Below, piece by piece: positions 40,920 to 47,639 of a DNA stretch of 47,639 nt. The stretch spans positions 1 through 47,639 of the forward strand of contig WREP01000021.1 in NCBI GenBank assembly GCA_009779265.1. The letters are read 5' to 3'. The first letter of the stretch is position 1, and each line of letters opens with the position of its first letter. A program made the translations under genes and the position numbers. The notes under the pieces were generated by a model. That model had not been told where the DNA came from. It did not search any database and saw only the letters and a program-made list of their open reading frames with translations. The stretch is from Betaproteobacteria bacterium. GTDB taxonomy: Bacteria > Pseudomonadota > Gammaproteobacteria > Burkholderiales > Rhodocyclaceae.

Positions 40920-40961
40920 GGCAGGGGAGACGGCGGCGCAGTTGCATATAAAGCCGGCTTC

Positions 40962-42620
40962 TCAGGCCTTTGCGTCGTTGGCTGCCTTGCCGCCGGCGTC
41001 GATCATGCGGGTGATTTGCCACTGCTGGGCGATGGAGAGGATGTTGTTCACCACCCAGTAGAGCACCAGACCGGCCGGGAACCAGAAGAACATGACGCCG
41101 AAAACCAGCGGCATGATCATCATCACCTTGGCCTGGATCGGGTCCGGCGGGGTCGGGTTGAGTTTGATCTGGATGAACATCGAAGCCATCATGATGATTG
41201 GCAGGATGAACAGGGGATCGGCGGCGGCCAGATCGTGAATCCACAGCATCCACGGCGCGCCGCGCATTTCGACGGCGCCGAGCAGCACCCAGTAGAGGGC
41301 GATGAATACCGGAATCTGGACCAGAATCGGCAGGCAGCCGCCGAGGGGATTGATCTTTTCGCTCTGGTAAAGCTTCATCATTTCCTGGTTCAGGCGCTGC
41401 TTGTCGTCGGCGTAGCGTTCCTTGAGTTGCATCAGGCGCGGCGTGAGGACGCGCATCTTGGCCATGGACTTGTAGGAAGCGGCCGAGAGCGGGAAGAAGA
41501 TGAGCTTGATGATAATCGTCAGCACAACGATGGCCCAGCCCCAGTTGCCGACAAGACCGTGGATGAATTGCAGCGCCCAGAAGATCGGCGCGGCAATCAT
41601 CGTCAGCCAGCCATAGTCGACGACCAGATCGAGGCCGGGCGCCACCTGTTTGAGCCTTGCCTGTTCCTGCGGGCCGGCGTACAGCTTGACCGCGGCGGCG
41701 CCGCTGGCGCCCGGCGCGATTTCGGCCAGCGGCAGGATCAGGCCGGCCTGGTAGGCATTGGCGCTTTCCATCTTGTTGGCGTAGAACTCGCGCTGCGTAT
41801 TCCCCTCCGCCACGAAGGCGGCGACGAAGTAATGCTGAACCATCGCCAGCCAGCCGTTATCGGCGGTCTTGGCGAATTTGGCCTTGTTCTCGGCGATGTC
41901 GGAGAAGGCCAGCTTCTGGTACTTGTGTTCCTCGGTATAGACCGCCGGGCCGGTGAAGACCGGCATCATCCGCGATTCGCCGGCCGGCGCCTCGCTGTCG
42001 CGCTGAAGCTGGAAATAGGCCAGCGGCGTCATGGGCTGCTCGCCGGCATTGGTGATTTCCCAGGCGATGTCGATCAGGTAGGAATTGCGATGGAAGGTCA
42101 GGATCTTGGCGATCGTGCCGCCATTCGGGCCGTCGGTTTCGAGGCGCACCTGCAAGCTGTCGGCGTCGTCGGCCAGCGTCGCCGGGCCGGTGACGCGGCG
42201 GAAGGTCGCGCGGTGCGTCGGCAGGCCGTCGCCAATCAGGCCGCTTTGCGCGAAATACTGGTGCGTGGCGTCGAAAAGAACGAAATTCTTGTTCGCATCG
42301 TCCTTTTCCTTGTACTTGAACAGTTCGAGGTGAACGATATCGCCGCCCTGAGCCGAGATGGTGGCTTGCAGCAGGTCAGTGGTGATGGTGAAGGTTTCGG
42401 CGACGCTGACCGGCGCGGCGCTGGCGCTTGGCGCGGTGACGCTGTGGGCCTGCAAGCTGGCGCTCGGGCGCGGCGCATCACCGCCGGGAGCGGCTGCCGG
42501 GGCACCGGCGACAGCGATTTCGGCCGCCGGTTTCGGGTACTTGTACTGCTCCCATTTCTCCCACAGCATAAAACCGGAGATACAGAAAATGAGCAGCAGA
42601 ATCAGGCGGCGAGTGTCCAT
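40962..42620 (-). CDS. yidC: Membrane protein insertase YidC
   Basis: YidC, 552 aa, inserts and folds inner membrane proteins alone or with Sec. An N-terminal membrane helix ([20 protein letters not shown]) is followed by a large periplasmic domain (about 60-340) and the conserved insertase core of five helices, including [20 protein letters not shown] and [21 protein letters not shown] use ATG 42620; five codons upstream there is another ATG. It lies between mnmE and yidD. Confidence 0.97.
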   Translation of the reverse strand: MDTRRLILLLIFCISGFMLWEKWEQYKYPKPAAEIAVAGAPAAAPGGDAPRPSASLQAHSVTAPSASAAPVSVAETFTITTDLLQATISAQGGDIVHLELFKYKEKDDANKNFVLFDATHQYFAQSGLIGDGLPTHRATFRRVTGPATLADDADSLQVRLETDGPNGGTIAKILTFHRNSYLIDIAWEITNAGEQPMTPLAYFQLQRDSEAPAGESRMMPVFTGPAVYTEEHKYQKLAFSDIAENKAKFAKTADNGWLAMVQHYFVAAFVAEGNTQREFYANKMESANAYQAGLILPLAEIAPGASGAAAVKLYAGPQEQARLKQVAPGLDLVVDYGWLTMIAAPIFWALQFIHGLVGNWGWAIVVLTIIIKLIFFPLSAASYKSMAKMRVLTPRLMQLKERYADDKQRLNQEMMKLYQSEKINPLGGCLPILVQIPVFIALYWVLLGAVEMRGAPWMLWIHDLAAADPLFILPIIMMASMFIQIKLNPTPPDPIQAKVMMIMPLVFGVMFFWFPAGLVLYWVVNNILSIAQQWQITRMIDAGGKAANDAKA

Positions 42621-42651
42621 GAAAAACCCATACAATCAATTATTTAACCAA

Positions 42652-42861
42652 TCAGGGTACGGGATCGTACCCGCCCGGATGCCAGGGATGGCAGCGGCAG
42701 ATGCGCTTCGCGCCCAACCAACCGCCCTTGATGGCACCGTACTTCCCTACTGCCTCTGCCGCGTATTCCGAACAGCTTGGAACAAAGCGGCAACTGCGCC
42801 CGAGAAACGGGCTGATCGCATATTGATAAAAGCGGATCAGGCCGATCAACAGGCGTTTCAT
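42652..42861 (-). CDS. yidD: Membrane protein insertion efficiency factor YidD
   Basis: YidD, 69 aa, is a small membrane-associated protein that aids YidC-dependent insertion. The sequence [20 protein letters not shown] and [18 protein letters not shown] are diagnostic. The ATG at 42861 overlaps the rnpA stop by four bases. The frame is open upstream inside rnpA, but [14 protein letters not shown] is the family start. Confidence 0.95.
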   Translation of the reverse strand: MKRLLIGLIRFYQYAISPFLGRSCRFVPSCSEYAAEAVGKYGAIKGGWLGAKRICRCHPWHPGGYDPVP

Positions 42862-43250
42862 GCAATTTCGTGCGGCCCGGCCCGGCGTCGCAATTTTGCC
42901 AGCAAGGCGAGAAAATCCTCGACCAAGAGCGCGGCATCGAGCTTTCCCGGCTTTGACGCCAGGCGCGCGACCACATCGCAGGCCGGCAATTCGCCGCGCC
43001 GCAGACGGAATTGTTCGCGCAACACCCGCTTGCAACGATTGCGGTCGACCGCGCGTGGCAAGAACTTTTTGCCGACCACCAGACCGAGGCGGGCGGCAAT
43101 TTCGCCAGCGGCTCGCGGCTGGTAATGCAGCATCAGCAACTGGCCGCGAAGGGCTTTCCTGAAACCAAAAACGGATGAAAACTCATCCGTTTTGGTCAGG
43201 CGATAGCGTCGAGCGAAGCTGTGATCCACCTCGTCGAACGTCCGGGTCAT
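42858..43250 (-). CDS. rnpA: Ribonuclease P protein component
   Basis: RnpA, 130 aa, is the protein subunit of RNase P, which matures the 5' ends of tRNAs. The RNR signature lies at residues 70-72 within [16 protein letters not shown], and an FxxVF-type segment is seen at [11 protein letters not shown]. The ATG 43250 follows AAGGGG. It lies 95 bases after rpmH and overlaps yidD. Confidence 0.95.
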   Translation of the reverse strand: MTRTFDEVDHSFARRYRLTKTDEFSSVFGFRKALRGQLLMLHYQPRAAGEIAARLGLVVGKKFLPRAVDRNRCKRVLREQFRLRRGELPACDVVARLASKPGKLDAALLVEDFLALLAKLRRRAGPHEIA

Positions 43251-43345
43251 TCCATTCCCCTTTCAACCGATTGCCGGCTTCGCTTGCCGTACTACCGTAC
43301 TGTCTGCGCTTCGCCTTCGCGTGCTCGATTGAAATGGAAACGGAA

Positions 43346-43480
43346 TCAGACGCCCAGACGCTTGCGGCCCTTGGCGCGGCGAGCGGCGATCACAGCCCGG
43401 CCGCCCTTGGTGCGCATACGAACCAGGAAGCCATGGGTGCGCTTGCGGCGCACGACCGACGGTTGATACGTGCGTTTCAT
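43346..43480 (-). CDS. rpmH: Large ribosomal subunit protein L34
   Basis: L34, 44 aa, very basic: [20 protein letters not shown] at the start and KGRKRLGV at the end, as in nearly all bacteria. It heads the rpmH-rnpA-yidD-yidC-mnmE cluster on the minus strand. A strong promoter lies 38-67 bases upstream. dnaA, which normally lies on the far side of rpmH, is replaced here by metF. Confidence 0.97.
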   Translation of the reverse strand: MKRTYQPSVVRRKRTHGFLVRMRTKGGRAVIAARRAKGRKRLGV

Positions 43481-43517
43481 GTTGGTAATCCCTTGATGTG
43501 CTTAGAAAAAACATGCA

Positions 43518-43547
43518 ATTACACCGTGTTTGGGGGTGTTGTGTCAA
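43518..43547 (-). promoter_or_regulatory. rpmH: Promoter of the rpmH cluster
   Basis: On the minus strand a perfect TTGACA (43547-43542) and TGTAAT (43523-43518) are 18 bases apart. The -35 box lies directly after the metF stop codon. It is the strongest promoter match on the minus strand of this window and fits the high demand for L34. Confidence 0.75.
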
Positions 43548-43553
43548 GCTCAA

Positions 43554-44396
43554 TTATTGGCTGGGCGGCTCAAGCCCCAGCCGCCGGCAGATTTCACCGA
43601 TCAGAACCGACTGGTTCATCGAGTAAAAATGCAGGCCGGGCGCGCCGCCAGCGAGCAGGCGCTGGCACAGCGCGGTGACGACATCGAGGCCGAAGGCGCG
43701 GATGGAATCGCTGTCGTCGCCGAAACTCTCGAATTTCTTGCGCATCCAGCGCGGAATCTCGGCGCCGCAGGTATCGGAAAAGCGGGCCAGTTTGCTGAAG
43801 CCGAAAATGGGCATGATGCCGGGCACGATGGGGATGTCCACGCCGCGCGCGCGGACGGCGTCGACGAAATTGAAATAGGCGTCGGCATTGAAAAAATACT
43901 GGGTGATGGCCGAATTGGCGCCGGCCTTGACCTTGCGCGCGAAGGCGTCGAGATCGTCCTGCGGGTTGCGCGCCTGCGGGTGCCATTCCGGGTAGGCGGC
44001 GACTTCCAGGTGGAAGCAGTCGCCGGTTTCTTGGCGGATGAATTCGACCAGTTCGTTGGCGTAGCGGAATTCGCCGGTCTCCGCCATGCCCGAGGGGAGA
44101 TCGCCGCGCAGCGCGACGATGCGGCGGATGCCGGCGGCCCGGTAATCGTTCAGGATGTCGCGGATGCTGGCGCGGGTCGAGCCGATGCAGGACAGGTGCG
44201 GCGCCGCGTTGTGGCCTTCGGCGGCGATTTCCTTGATGACGGCGAAGGTGCGTTCGCGGGTCGAGCCGCCAGCGCCAAAAGTCACCGAGAAGAAAGCGGG
44301 TCGCAACTTGGCCAGTTCGCCGCGCACGGCGCGCAGCTTGGTCATGCCTTCCGGCGTTTGCGGCGGGAAAAATTCGATGGAAATTTCGGGTTTCAT
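43554..44396 (-). CDS. metF: Methylenetetrahydrofolate reductase
   Basis: MetF, 280 aa, is a TIM-barrel FAD enzyme that reduces 5,10-methylenetetrahydrofolate to 5-methyltetrahydrofolate for methionine synthesis. The N-terminal EISIEFFPPQTPEG carries the catalytic glutamate (E8), and SVTFGAGGSTRERT, HLSCIGSTRASI and ALRGDLPSG are family motifs. With ahcY upstream it belongs to the activated methyl cycle, so control by the SAH riboswitch through read-through is plausible. Confidence 0.96.
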   Translation of the reverse strand: MKPEISIEFFPPQTPEGMTKLRAVRGELAKLRPAFFSVTFGAGGSTRERTFAVIKEIAAEGHNAAPHLSCIGSTRASIRDILNDYRAAGIRRIVALRGDLPSGMAETGEFRYANELVEFIRQETGDCFHLEVAAYPEWHPQARNPQDDLDAFARKVKAGANSAITQYFFNADAYFNFVDAVRARGVDIPIVPGIMPIFGFSKLARFSDTCGAEIPRWMRKKFESFGDDSDSIRAFGLDVVTALCQRLLAGGAPGLHFYSMNQSVLIGEICRRLGLEPPSQ

Positions 44397-44428
44397 GATC
44401 TTGGAAGCGGTGGCAGGTTGCGCGGGAT

Positions 44429-44473
44429 CTCCCCTCTCCCCTCGCGGGAGAGGGGTCGGGGGAGAGGGGGAGG
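44429..44473. repeat. GC-rich palindromic repeat, copy S2 (metF-tlyA gap)
   Basis: CTCCCCTCTCCCCTCGCGGG followed by AGAGGGG, TC, GGGGG, AGA, GGGGG. It belongs to the same family as S1 and lies between tlyA and metF. If it ends or weakens transcription it would partly separate metF from the genes upstream. Confidence 0.7.
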
Positions 44474-44493
44474 CAAATGGGAGCGATTGGCGG

Positions 44494-45348
44494 TCAGATT
44501 GCTTGGCATTTTTCAGGATTGCTTCTCAACCAGATGAAAAATTCGCGATTGCCGTCGCCGCCGGTGATCGGGCTGTCCAGCCAGGCGCGGACGGTGAGGC
44601 CGAGCGCGGCGGCGCAGTCGCGCAGTTTTTGTTCGACTTGCTGATATAGCGCCGGGTCGCGGACGATGCCGCCCTTGCCGACATGGCCGGGGCCGACCTC
44701 GAACTGCGGCTTGACCAGCAGCAGCAGGTCGCCATCGGCGGCCAGCAGCGCCGGCAGGCGCGGCAGGATCAGGGTCAGCGAGATGAAGGAGAGATCGCCG
44801 ACGATCAGGTCAAAACCGCCTGCCGGCAGCGCATCGCCCAGATCGGCGGCGCTCAGGGCGCGGCCATTGACGCCTTCCAGAGCGGTGACGCGGGCATCGC
44901 CACGCAGCCGGCCGTGCAGTTGGTCGTGGCCGACATCGACGCCAACCACATGCCGGGCGCCGGCCTGCACCAGGCAGTCGGTGAAGCCGCCGGTGGATTG
45001 GCCGATGTCGAGACAGTCCTTGCCGGCGATGGCGAGGCCGGTGGCGGCCAGCGCCCCGGCCAGCTTGAGGCCGCCGCGCGAGACGTAGCGATCAGCATCG
45101 TCCGCGGCGACGGTCAGCGCGGCGCTGGCCGGCAATTCCTGCGCCGGCTTGGCGACCGCCTTGCCCTCGCAACTGACGCGGCCAGCGCCGATCAGCCGCT
45201 GCGCCTGCGTGCGCGACGCCGCCAGCCCGCACTGGACGAGCAGCGCGTCGGCGCGCAGCAGGCCATGCCGGTCAGGCGTTTTTTTCGCCGCCGGCTTTGC
45301 CGTGGCCAGCCGCCCTCCTTGCCGGGCATGGAAGGAGTTCATGCTCAT
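44494..45348 (-). CDS. tlyA: TlyA-family rRNA methyltransferase (S4 and FtsJ domains)
   Basis: This 284-aa protein has an N-terminal S4 RNA-binding domain (about 30-90, RADALLVQCGLAASRTQAQR) and an RrmJ/FtsJ-type methyltransferase domain with SAM site CLDIGQSTGGFTDCLVQAGA. TlyA homologues methylate the 2'-OH of C1409 and C1920 in 16S and 23S rRNA in mycobacteria; older annotation calls them haemolysins. I start it at ATG 45348 behind GAGG; a GTG at 45369 is the alternative. It lies between ahcY and metF, an arrangement often seen in betaproteobacteria. Confidence 0.9.
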   Translation of the reverse strand: MSMNSFHARQGGRLATAKPAAKKTPDRHGLLRADALLVQCGLAASRTQAQRLIGAGRVSCEGKAVAKPAQELPASAALTVAADDADRYVSRGGLKLAGALAATGLAIAGKDCLDIGQSTGGFTDCLVQAGARHVVGVDVGHDQLHGRLRGDARVTALEGVNGRALSAADLGDALPAGGFDLIVGDLSFISLTLILPRLPALLAADGDLLLLVKPQFEVGPGHVGKGGIVRDPALYQQVEQKLRDCAAALGLTVRAWLDSPITGGDGNREFFIWLRSNPEKCQAI

Positions 45349-45481
45349 CGGGTGCGCCTCGGGTGGCACATATAGAGCAATTTTGATTCAGGGGCGTACC
45401 CTCTTCCGACGCTTCGAGTCACCCTACCCAGGAGCCGATCCAGTGAAGCGAAATGCGGGGATAAGGTGGGTTGCTTGTGCT

Positions 45482-45523
45482 CTCCCTCCCCCCTCGCGGG
45501 GGAGGGCCGGGGAGAGGGGGAGG
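45482..45523. repeat. GC-rich palindromic repeat, copy S3
   Basis: CTCCCTCCCCCCTCGCGGGG followed by GAGGG, CC, GGGG, AGA, GGGGG. It has the same orientation as S1 and S2 and four G tracts on the plus strand. With S4, 85 bases away and inverted, it could form a large stem. Confidence 0.7.
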
Positions 45524-45608
45524 TTGGGGCGGGTTTCAAGCCTGTCCTTACAGAGGATGCGCGGCGTATGCAGGCGCGATGGGCAAACCAGACGCCTTTC
45601 CCTTGCCG

Positions 45609-45652
45609 CCTCCCCCTCTCCCCCAGCCCCTCCCCCGCGAGGGGGGAGGGGA
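45609..45652. repeat. GC-rich palindromic repeat, copy S4 (inverted relative to S3)
   Basis: CCTCCCCCTCTCCCCCAGCC followed by CCTCCCCCGCGAGGGGGGAG is the reverse complement form of S1-S3. The S3-S4 pair is a head-to-head arrangement like the paired palindromes of BIME-type elements. Confidence 0.7.
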
Positions 45653-45747
45653 GTGTCGGGCTTTCGCGGTAGCCTCCAGTTCCGGGGTGCAAGTCGGCAG
45701 TGCAGCGCTGCATCTGTCTTTCCCGCCAGCGTGAGATGGAAAGACAC

Positions 45748-45857
45748 TTCCCTCTCCCGCTTGCGGGACCAAGCCGCAGGCCGCAGGACAGCCGAAGGCT
45801 GGTTCCGCGAAGCGGAATGCGGCGAAGCAGCACAGAGGAGTTGGGGGAGAGGGAAGG
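45748..45857. repeat. Related palindromic repeat, copy S5
   Basis: It begins TTCCCTCTCCCGCTTGCGGG and ends GTTGGGGGAGAGGGAAGG, which are inverted repeats, with smaller hairpins such as GGTTCCGCGAAGCGGAA inside. It lies just after the ahcY stop in the minus-strand direction and may serve as its terminator or message stabiliser. Confidence 0.6.
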
Positions 45858-45885
45858 CCCGCGCATAAATTAAACTCGCTCTGGT

Positions 45886-47286
45886 TCAGTAACGGTAATG
45901 CTCAGCCTTGTACGGCCCGTCGACCGGCACGCCAATGTAGCTGGCCTGTGCTTCGGTCAGCACCGTCAGTTCGGCGTTGAGCTTTTTCAGTTGCAGGCGG
46001 GCGACCTTTTCGTCGAGATGCTTGGGCAGGGTGTAGACGCCCACCGGGTAATCGCCCGTCCGGGTGTATAGCTCGATCTGGGCGATGGTCTGGTTGGCGA
46101 AGCTGGAACTCATCACGTAACTCGGGTGGCCGGTGGCACAACCGAGATTGACCAGGCGGCCCTTGGCTAGCAAGATGATGCGCCGGCCATCGGGGAAGAT
46201 GACGTGATCGACCTGCGGCTTGATTTCCTCCCACTGGTATTTTTCCAGCGCGGCGACGTCGATTTCGTTGTCGAAGTGGCCGATGTTGCAGACGATGGCG
46301 TTGTTCTTCATCTTTGCCATGTGGTTGTGCGTGATGACGTGGTAATTGCCGGTGCAGGTGACGAAAATGTCAGCCTTGTCGGCGGCGTATTCCATGGTGA
46401 CCACGCGGTAGCCTTCCATCGCCGCCTGCAGGGCGCAGATCGGGTCGATTTCGGTGACCCAGACCTGCGCCGAGAGGGCGCGCAAAGCCTGGGCGGAACC
46501 CTTGCCGACATCGCCATAGCCGCAGACGACGGCGATCTTGCCGGCGACCATGACATCGGTGGCGCGCTTGATGCCATCCACCAGCGATTCGCGGCAGCCG
46601 TACAGATTGTCGAACTTGGACTTGGTGACCGAATCGTTGACATTGATGGCCGGGAACTTCAGTTCGCCGCGCGCGTGCATCTGGTACAGGCGATGCACGC
46701 CGGTGGTGGTTTCCTCGGTGACGCCCTTGATTTGCGCCAGGCGGGTCGAATACCAGGCCGGATCGGTCTTGAGCTTGGCCTTGATGGCGGCGAAGAGGAT
46801 GCTTTCTTCCTCGGAAGCCGGCTGGGCCAGCACCGCGCCGTCCTGCTCGGCGCGAGCGCCAAGATGCAGCAGCAGCGTCGCGTCGCCGCCGTCGTCGAGG
46901 ATCATGTTGGAATAGCCGCCATCGGGCCAGTCGAAAATGCGGTGGGTGTAATCCCAGTATTCCGCCAGCGATTCACCCTTGACCGCGAATACCGGGATGC
47001 CGGCGGCGGCGATGGCGGCGGCGGCGTGATCCTGGGTCGAGAAAATGTTGCACGACGCCCAGCGGACCTCGGCGCCGAGCGCGGTCAGCGTCTCGATCAG
47101 CACGGCGGTCTGAATCGTCATGTGCAACGAGCCGGTGATGCGCGCCCCTTGCAGCGGTCGGGTCTTGGCGAATTCCTCGCGGATGGCCATGAGGCCCGGC
47201 ATCTCGCTTTCGGCGATGCGGATTTCCTTGCGTCCCCAGTCGGCCAGGGACAAATCGGCAATAACGTAATCTTGGCAATCAGCCAC
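45886..47286 (-). CDS. ahcY: Adenosylhomocysteinase
   Basis: AhcY (SAH hydrolase), 466 aa, splits S-adenosylhomocysteine into adenosine and homocysteine with bound NAD. The NAD site is [13 protein letters not shown], the substrate region holds [20 protein letters not shown], and the C-terminus ends [10 protein letters not shown] as usual. The start is GTG 47286 with AAGGAG a few bases upstream. It is headed by a SAH riboswitch, so high SAH should raise its expression. Start codon and ribosome binding site lie in a local hairpin. Confidence 0.97.
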   Translation of the reverse strand: MADCQDYVIADLSLADWGRKEIRIAESEMPGLMAIREEFAKTRPLQGARITGSLHMTIQTAVLIETLTALGAEVRWASCNIFSTQDHAAAAIAAAGIPVFAVKGESLAEYWDYTHRIFDWPDGGYSNMILDDGGDATLLLHLGARAEQDGAVLAQPASEEESILFAAIKAKLKTDPAWYSTRLAQIKGVTEETTTGVHRLYQMHARGELKFPAINVNDSVTKSKFDNLYGCRESLVDGIKRATDVMVAGKIAVVCGYGDVGKGSAQALRALSAQVWVTEIDPICALQAAMEGYRVVTMEYAADKADIFVTCTGNYHVITHNHMAKMKNNAIVCNIGHFDNEIDVAALEKYQWEEIKPQVDHVIFPDGRRIILLAKGRLVNLGCATGHPSYVMSSSFANQTIAQIELYTRTGDYPVGVYTLPKHLDEKVARLQLKKLNAELTVLTEAQASYIGVPVDGPYKAEHYRY

Positions 47287-47310
47287 GGTAAGCTCCTTGT
47301 AAACCGTGGC
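47282..47310 (-). promoter_or_regulatory. ahcY: Hairpin holding the ahcY start codon and ribosome binding site
   Basis: GCCACGGT (plus 47282-47289) and ACCGTGGC (47303-47310) pair perfectly over 8 bp with a 13-base loop. On the minus strand AAGGAG is in the loop and the GTG start is within the 3' arm. Such a fold could lower translation unless it is opened. Confidence 0.6.
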
Positions 47311-47337
47311 CGGGGCAGGGCGGCATTCAACTCACCG

Positions 47338-47360
47338 AACCCCCTGCGCCCGGCAGGGTT
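47338..47360 (-). promoter_or_regulatory. Hairpin after the SAH aptamer
   Basis: On the minus strand AACCCTGC and GCAGGGGTT pair around CGGGC, one base being bulged. It directly follows the riboswitch aptamer and precedes the ahcY start by about 50 bases. With no T run after it, it looks like part of an expression platform or a spacer structure and not a full terminator. Confidence 0.4.
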
Positions 47361-47361
47361 G

Positions 47362-47424
47362 GACAGTGAGCGCCGTTATGAACCGAGCCTGAGGGAGTTC
47401 TCCCTTGCAGCGCCCCTCGGAGGG
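47362..47424 (-). promoter_or_regulatory. SAH riboswitch upstream of ahcY
   Basis: On the minus strand the conserved blocks of the S-adenosylhomocysteine riboswitch occur in order: GAGGGGCGCTGC (47418-47407), AGGCTCGG (47390-47383) and AACGGCGCTCAC (47377-47366). This class binds SAH and switches on SAH recycling genes, exactly the gene found downstream. Recognition is from memory of the consensus and the genomic context. Confidence 0.88.
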
Positions 47425-47429
47425 CAACA

Positions 47430-47435
47430 ATTATA
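47430..47435 (-). promoter_or_regulatory. ahcY: -10 box of the ahcY promoter
   Basis: A perfect TATAAT on the minus strand, placing transcription start a few bases before the first riboswitch block. No good -35 box is seen at 17-18 bases upstream, so the promoter may be weak or activator-dependent. Confidence 0.55.
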
Positions 47436-47450
47436 TACCGCCTTCCGCCG

Positions 47451-47639
47451 CCAGCAGGGTTGATGCCTTGCAGCACGATGAGAAAAGGTGAGCGCCATGC
47501 TCCCCTGTCGCCTGGCTTAGGGACTCTCTGAACAACCGTCCATCTTGGCAAGCCTTGTCATAAAAACCCTGGAAAATGTGTCAAGGCACAGGTTTTTGGG
47601 CTGTTGATCAAGAAATTTGGGGATTTCCCGTTTCACGGG
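47451..47639. other. Unassigned sequence at the window end
   Basis: Nothing here can be assigned to a gene. The composition is more AT-rich than the rest. GGGACTCTCTGAACAA at 47519-47534 resembles the terminal repeat of some insertion sequences (recognised by general appearance only), and a transposase could begin past the window edge. Confidence 0.3.

Larger units (their letters stand above)
45349..45885. other. Gene-free stretch between ahcY and tlyA, filled with repeats
   Basis: No frame in this stretch has a plausible start, ribosome binding site and homology. It holds three palindromic repeats (S3, S4, S5) described separately, and between them sequence that I do not recognise. Apparent open frames here are Pro/Arg-rich products of the repeats. 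Confidence 0.7.

Noticed and set aside
40686..42647. A 653-codon plus-strand frame opposite yidC and the start of mnmE
   Set aside because: It is the complement of clear yidC coding sequence and crosses repeat S1; composition is that of a shadow frame.
45424..45866. Several Pro/Arg-rich frames between tlyA and ahcY
   Set aside because: They are translations of the palindromic repeats S3-S5 in various frames, not genes.

Overview
The window reads as a GC-rich betaproteobacterial chromosome, most likely of the order Rhodocyclales. This rests on the gene order, the protein sequences and a SAH riboswitch in front of ahcY; genus cannot be fixed by eye. If the sequence comes from a metagenome bin, the joins between the blocks below deserve a read-level check.

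Layout. (1) 1-14218, plus strand: the end of tuf, then the whole S10, spc and alpha ribosomal protein operons (rpsJ to rplQ, with secY, infA, rpmJ and rpoA). They are broken only by short gaps after rpsJ and rpsQ that hold promoter-like sequences. A bidirectional terminator follows rplQ. (2) 14327-15701, minus strand: hypA-hypB, nickel chaperones for hydrogenase maturation, with no other hyp gene beside them. (3) 15980-27072, plus strand: mnmG-rsmG-parA-parB, tightly overlapping, then a new promoter and the complete F1Fo ATP synthase operon atpIBEFHAGDC, ended by a strong terminator. (4) 27133-39225, minus strand: a YgjP-type metallopeptidase gene and a defence island. In transcription order the island is hsdM, a DUF559 nuclease gene, hsdS, a Septu-like pair (ptuA ATPase, ptuB HNH nuclease), a probable dinD remnant, an AlbA/Schlafen-type ATPase gene and hsdR. 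(5) 39506-43480, minus strand: mnmE, yidC, yidD, rnpA, rpmH, the usual oriC-proximal set. dnaA is absent from its usual place upstream of rpmH. (6) 43554-47286, minus strand: metF, a tlyA-type gene and ahcY, an activated-methyl-cycle cluster headed by a SAH riboswitch.

How the parts work together. The housekeeping blocks supply translation, RNA polymerase alpha, the Sec channel, chromosome partition, ATP synthesis, tRNA wobble-uridine modification (MnmE with MnmG) and membrane protein insertion (YidC). The defence island joins a complete Type I restriction-modification system to a two-gene Septu-like system and an AlbA-domain ATPase. Four-base stop/start overlaps (ptuA/ptuB, AlbA gene/hsdR, DUF559 gene/hsdS) suggest coupled translation.

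The most interesting features are repetitive. CCCTCCCC/GGGGAGGG palindromic elements sit at the island junctions. Two copies with matching flanks bracket the whole hsdM-hsdR block, and one copy has been read into the end of the DUF559 protein. A perfect hairpin with a -10 box in its loop separates the S10 and spc operons. The ahcY start codon lies in the stem of a hairpin whose loop holds its Shine-Dalgarno site, downstream of the riboswitch.
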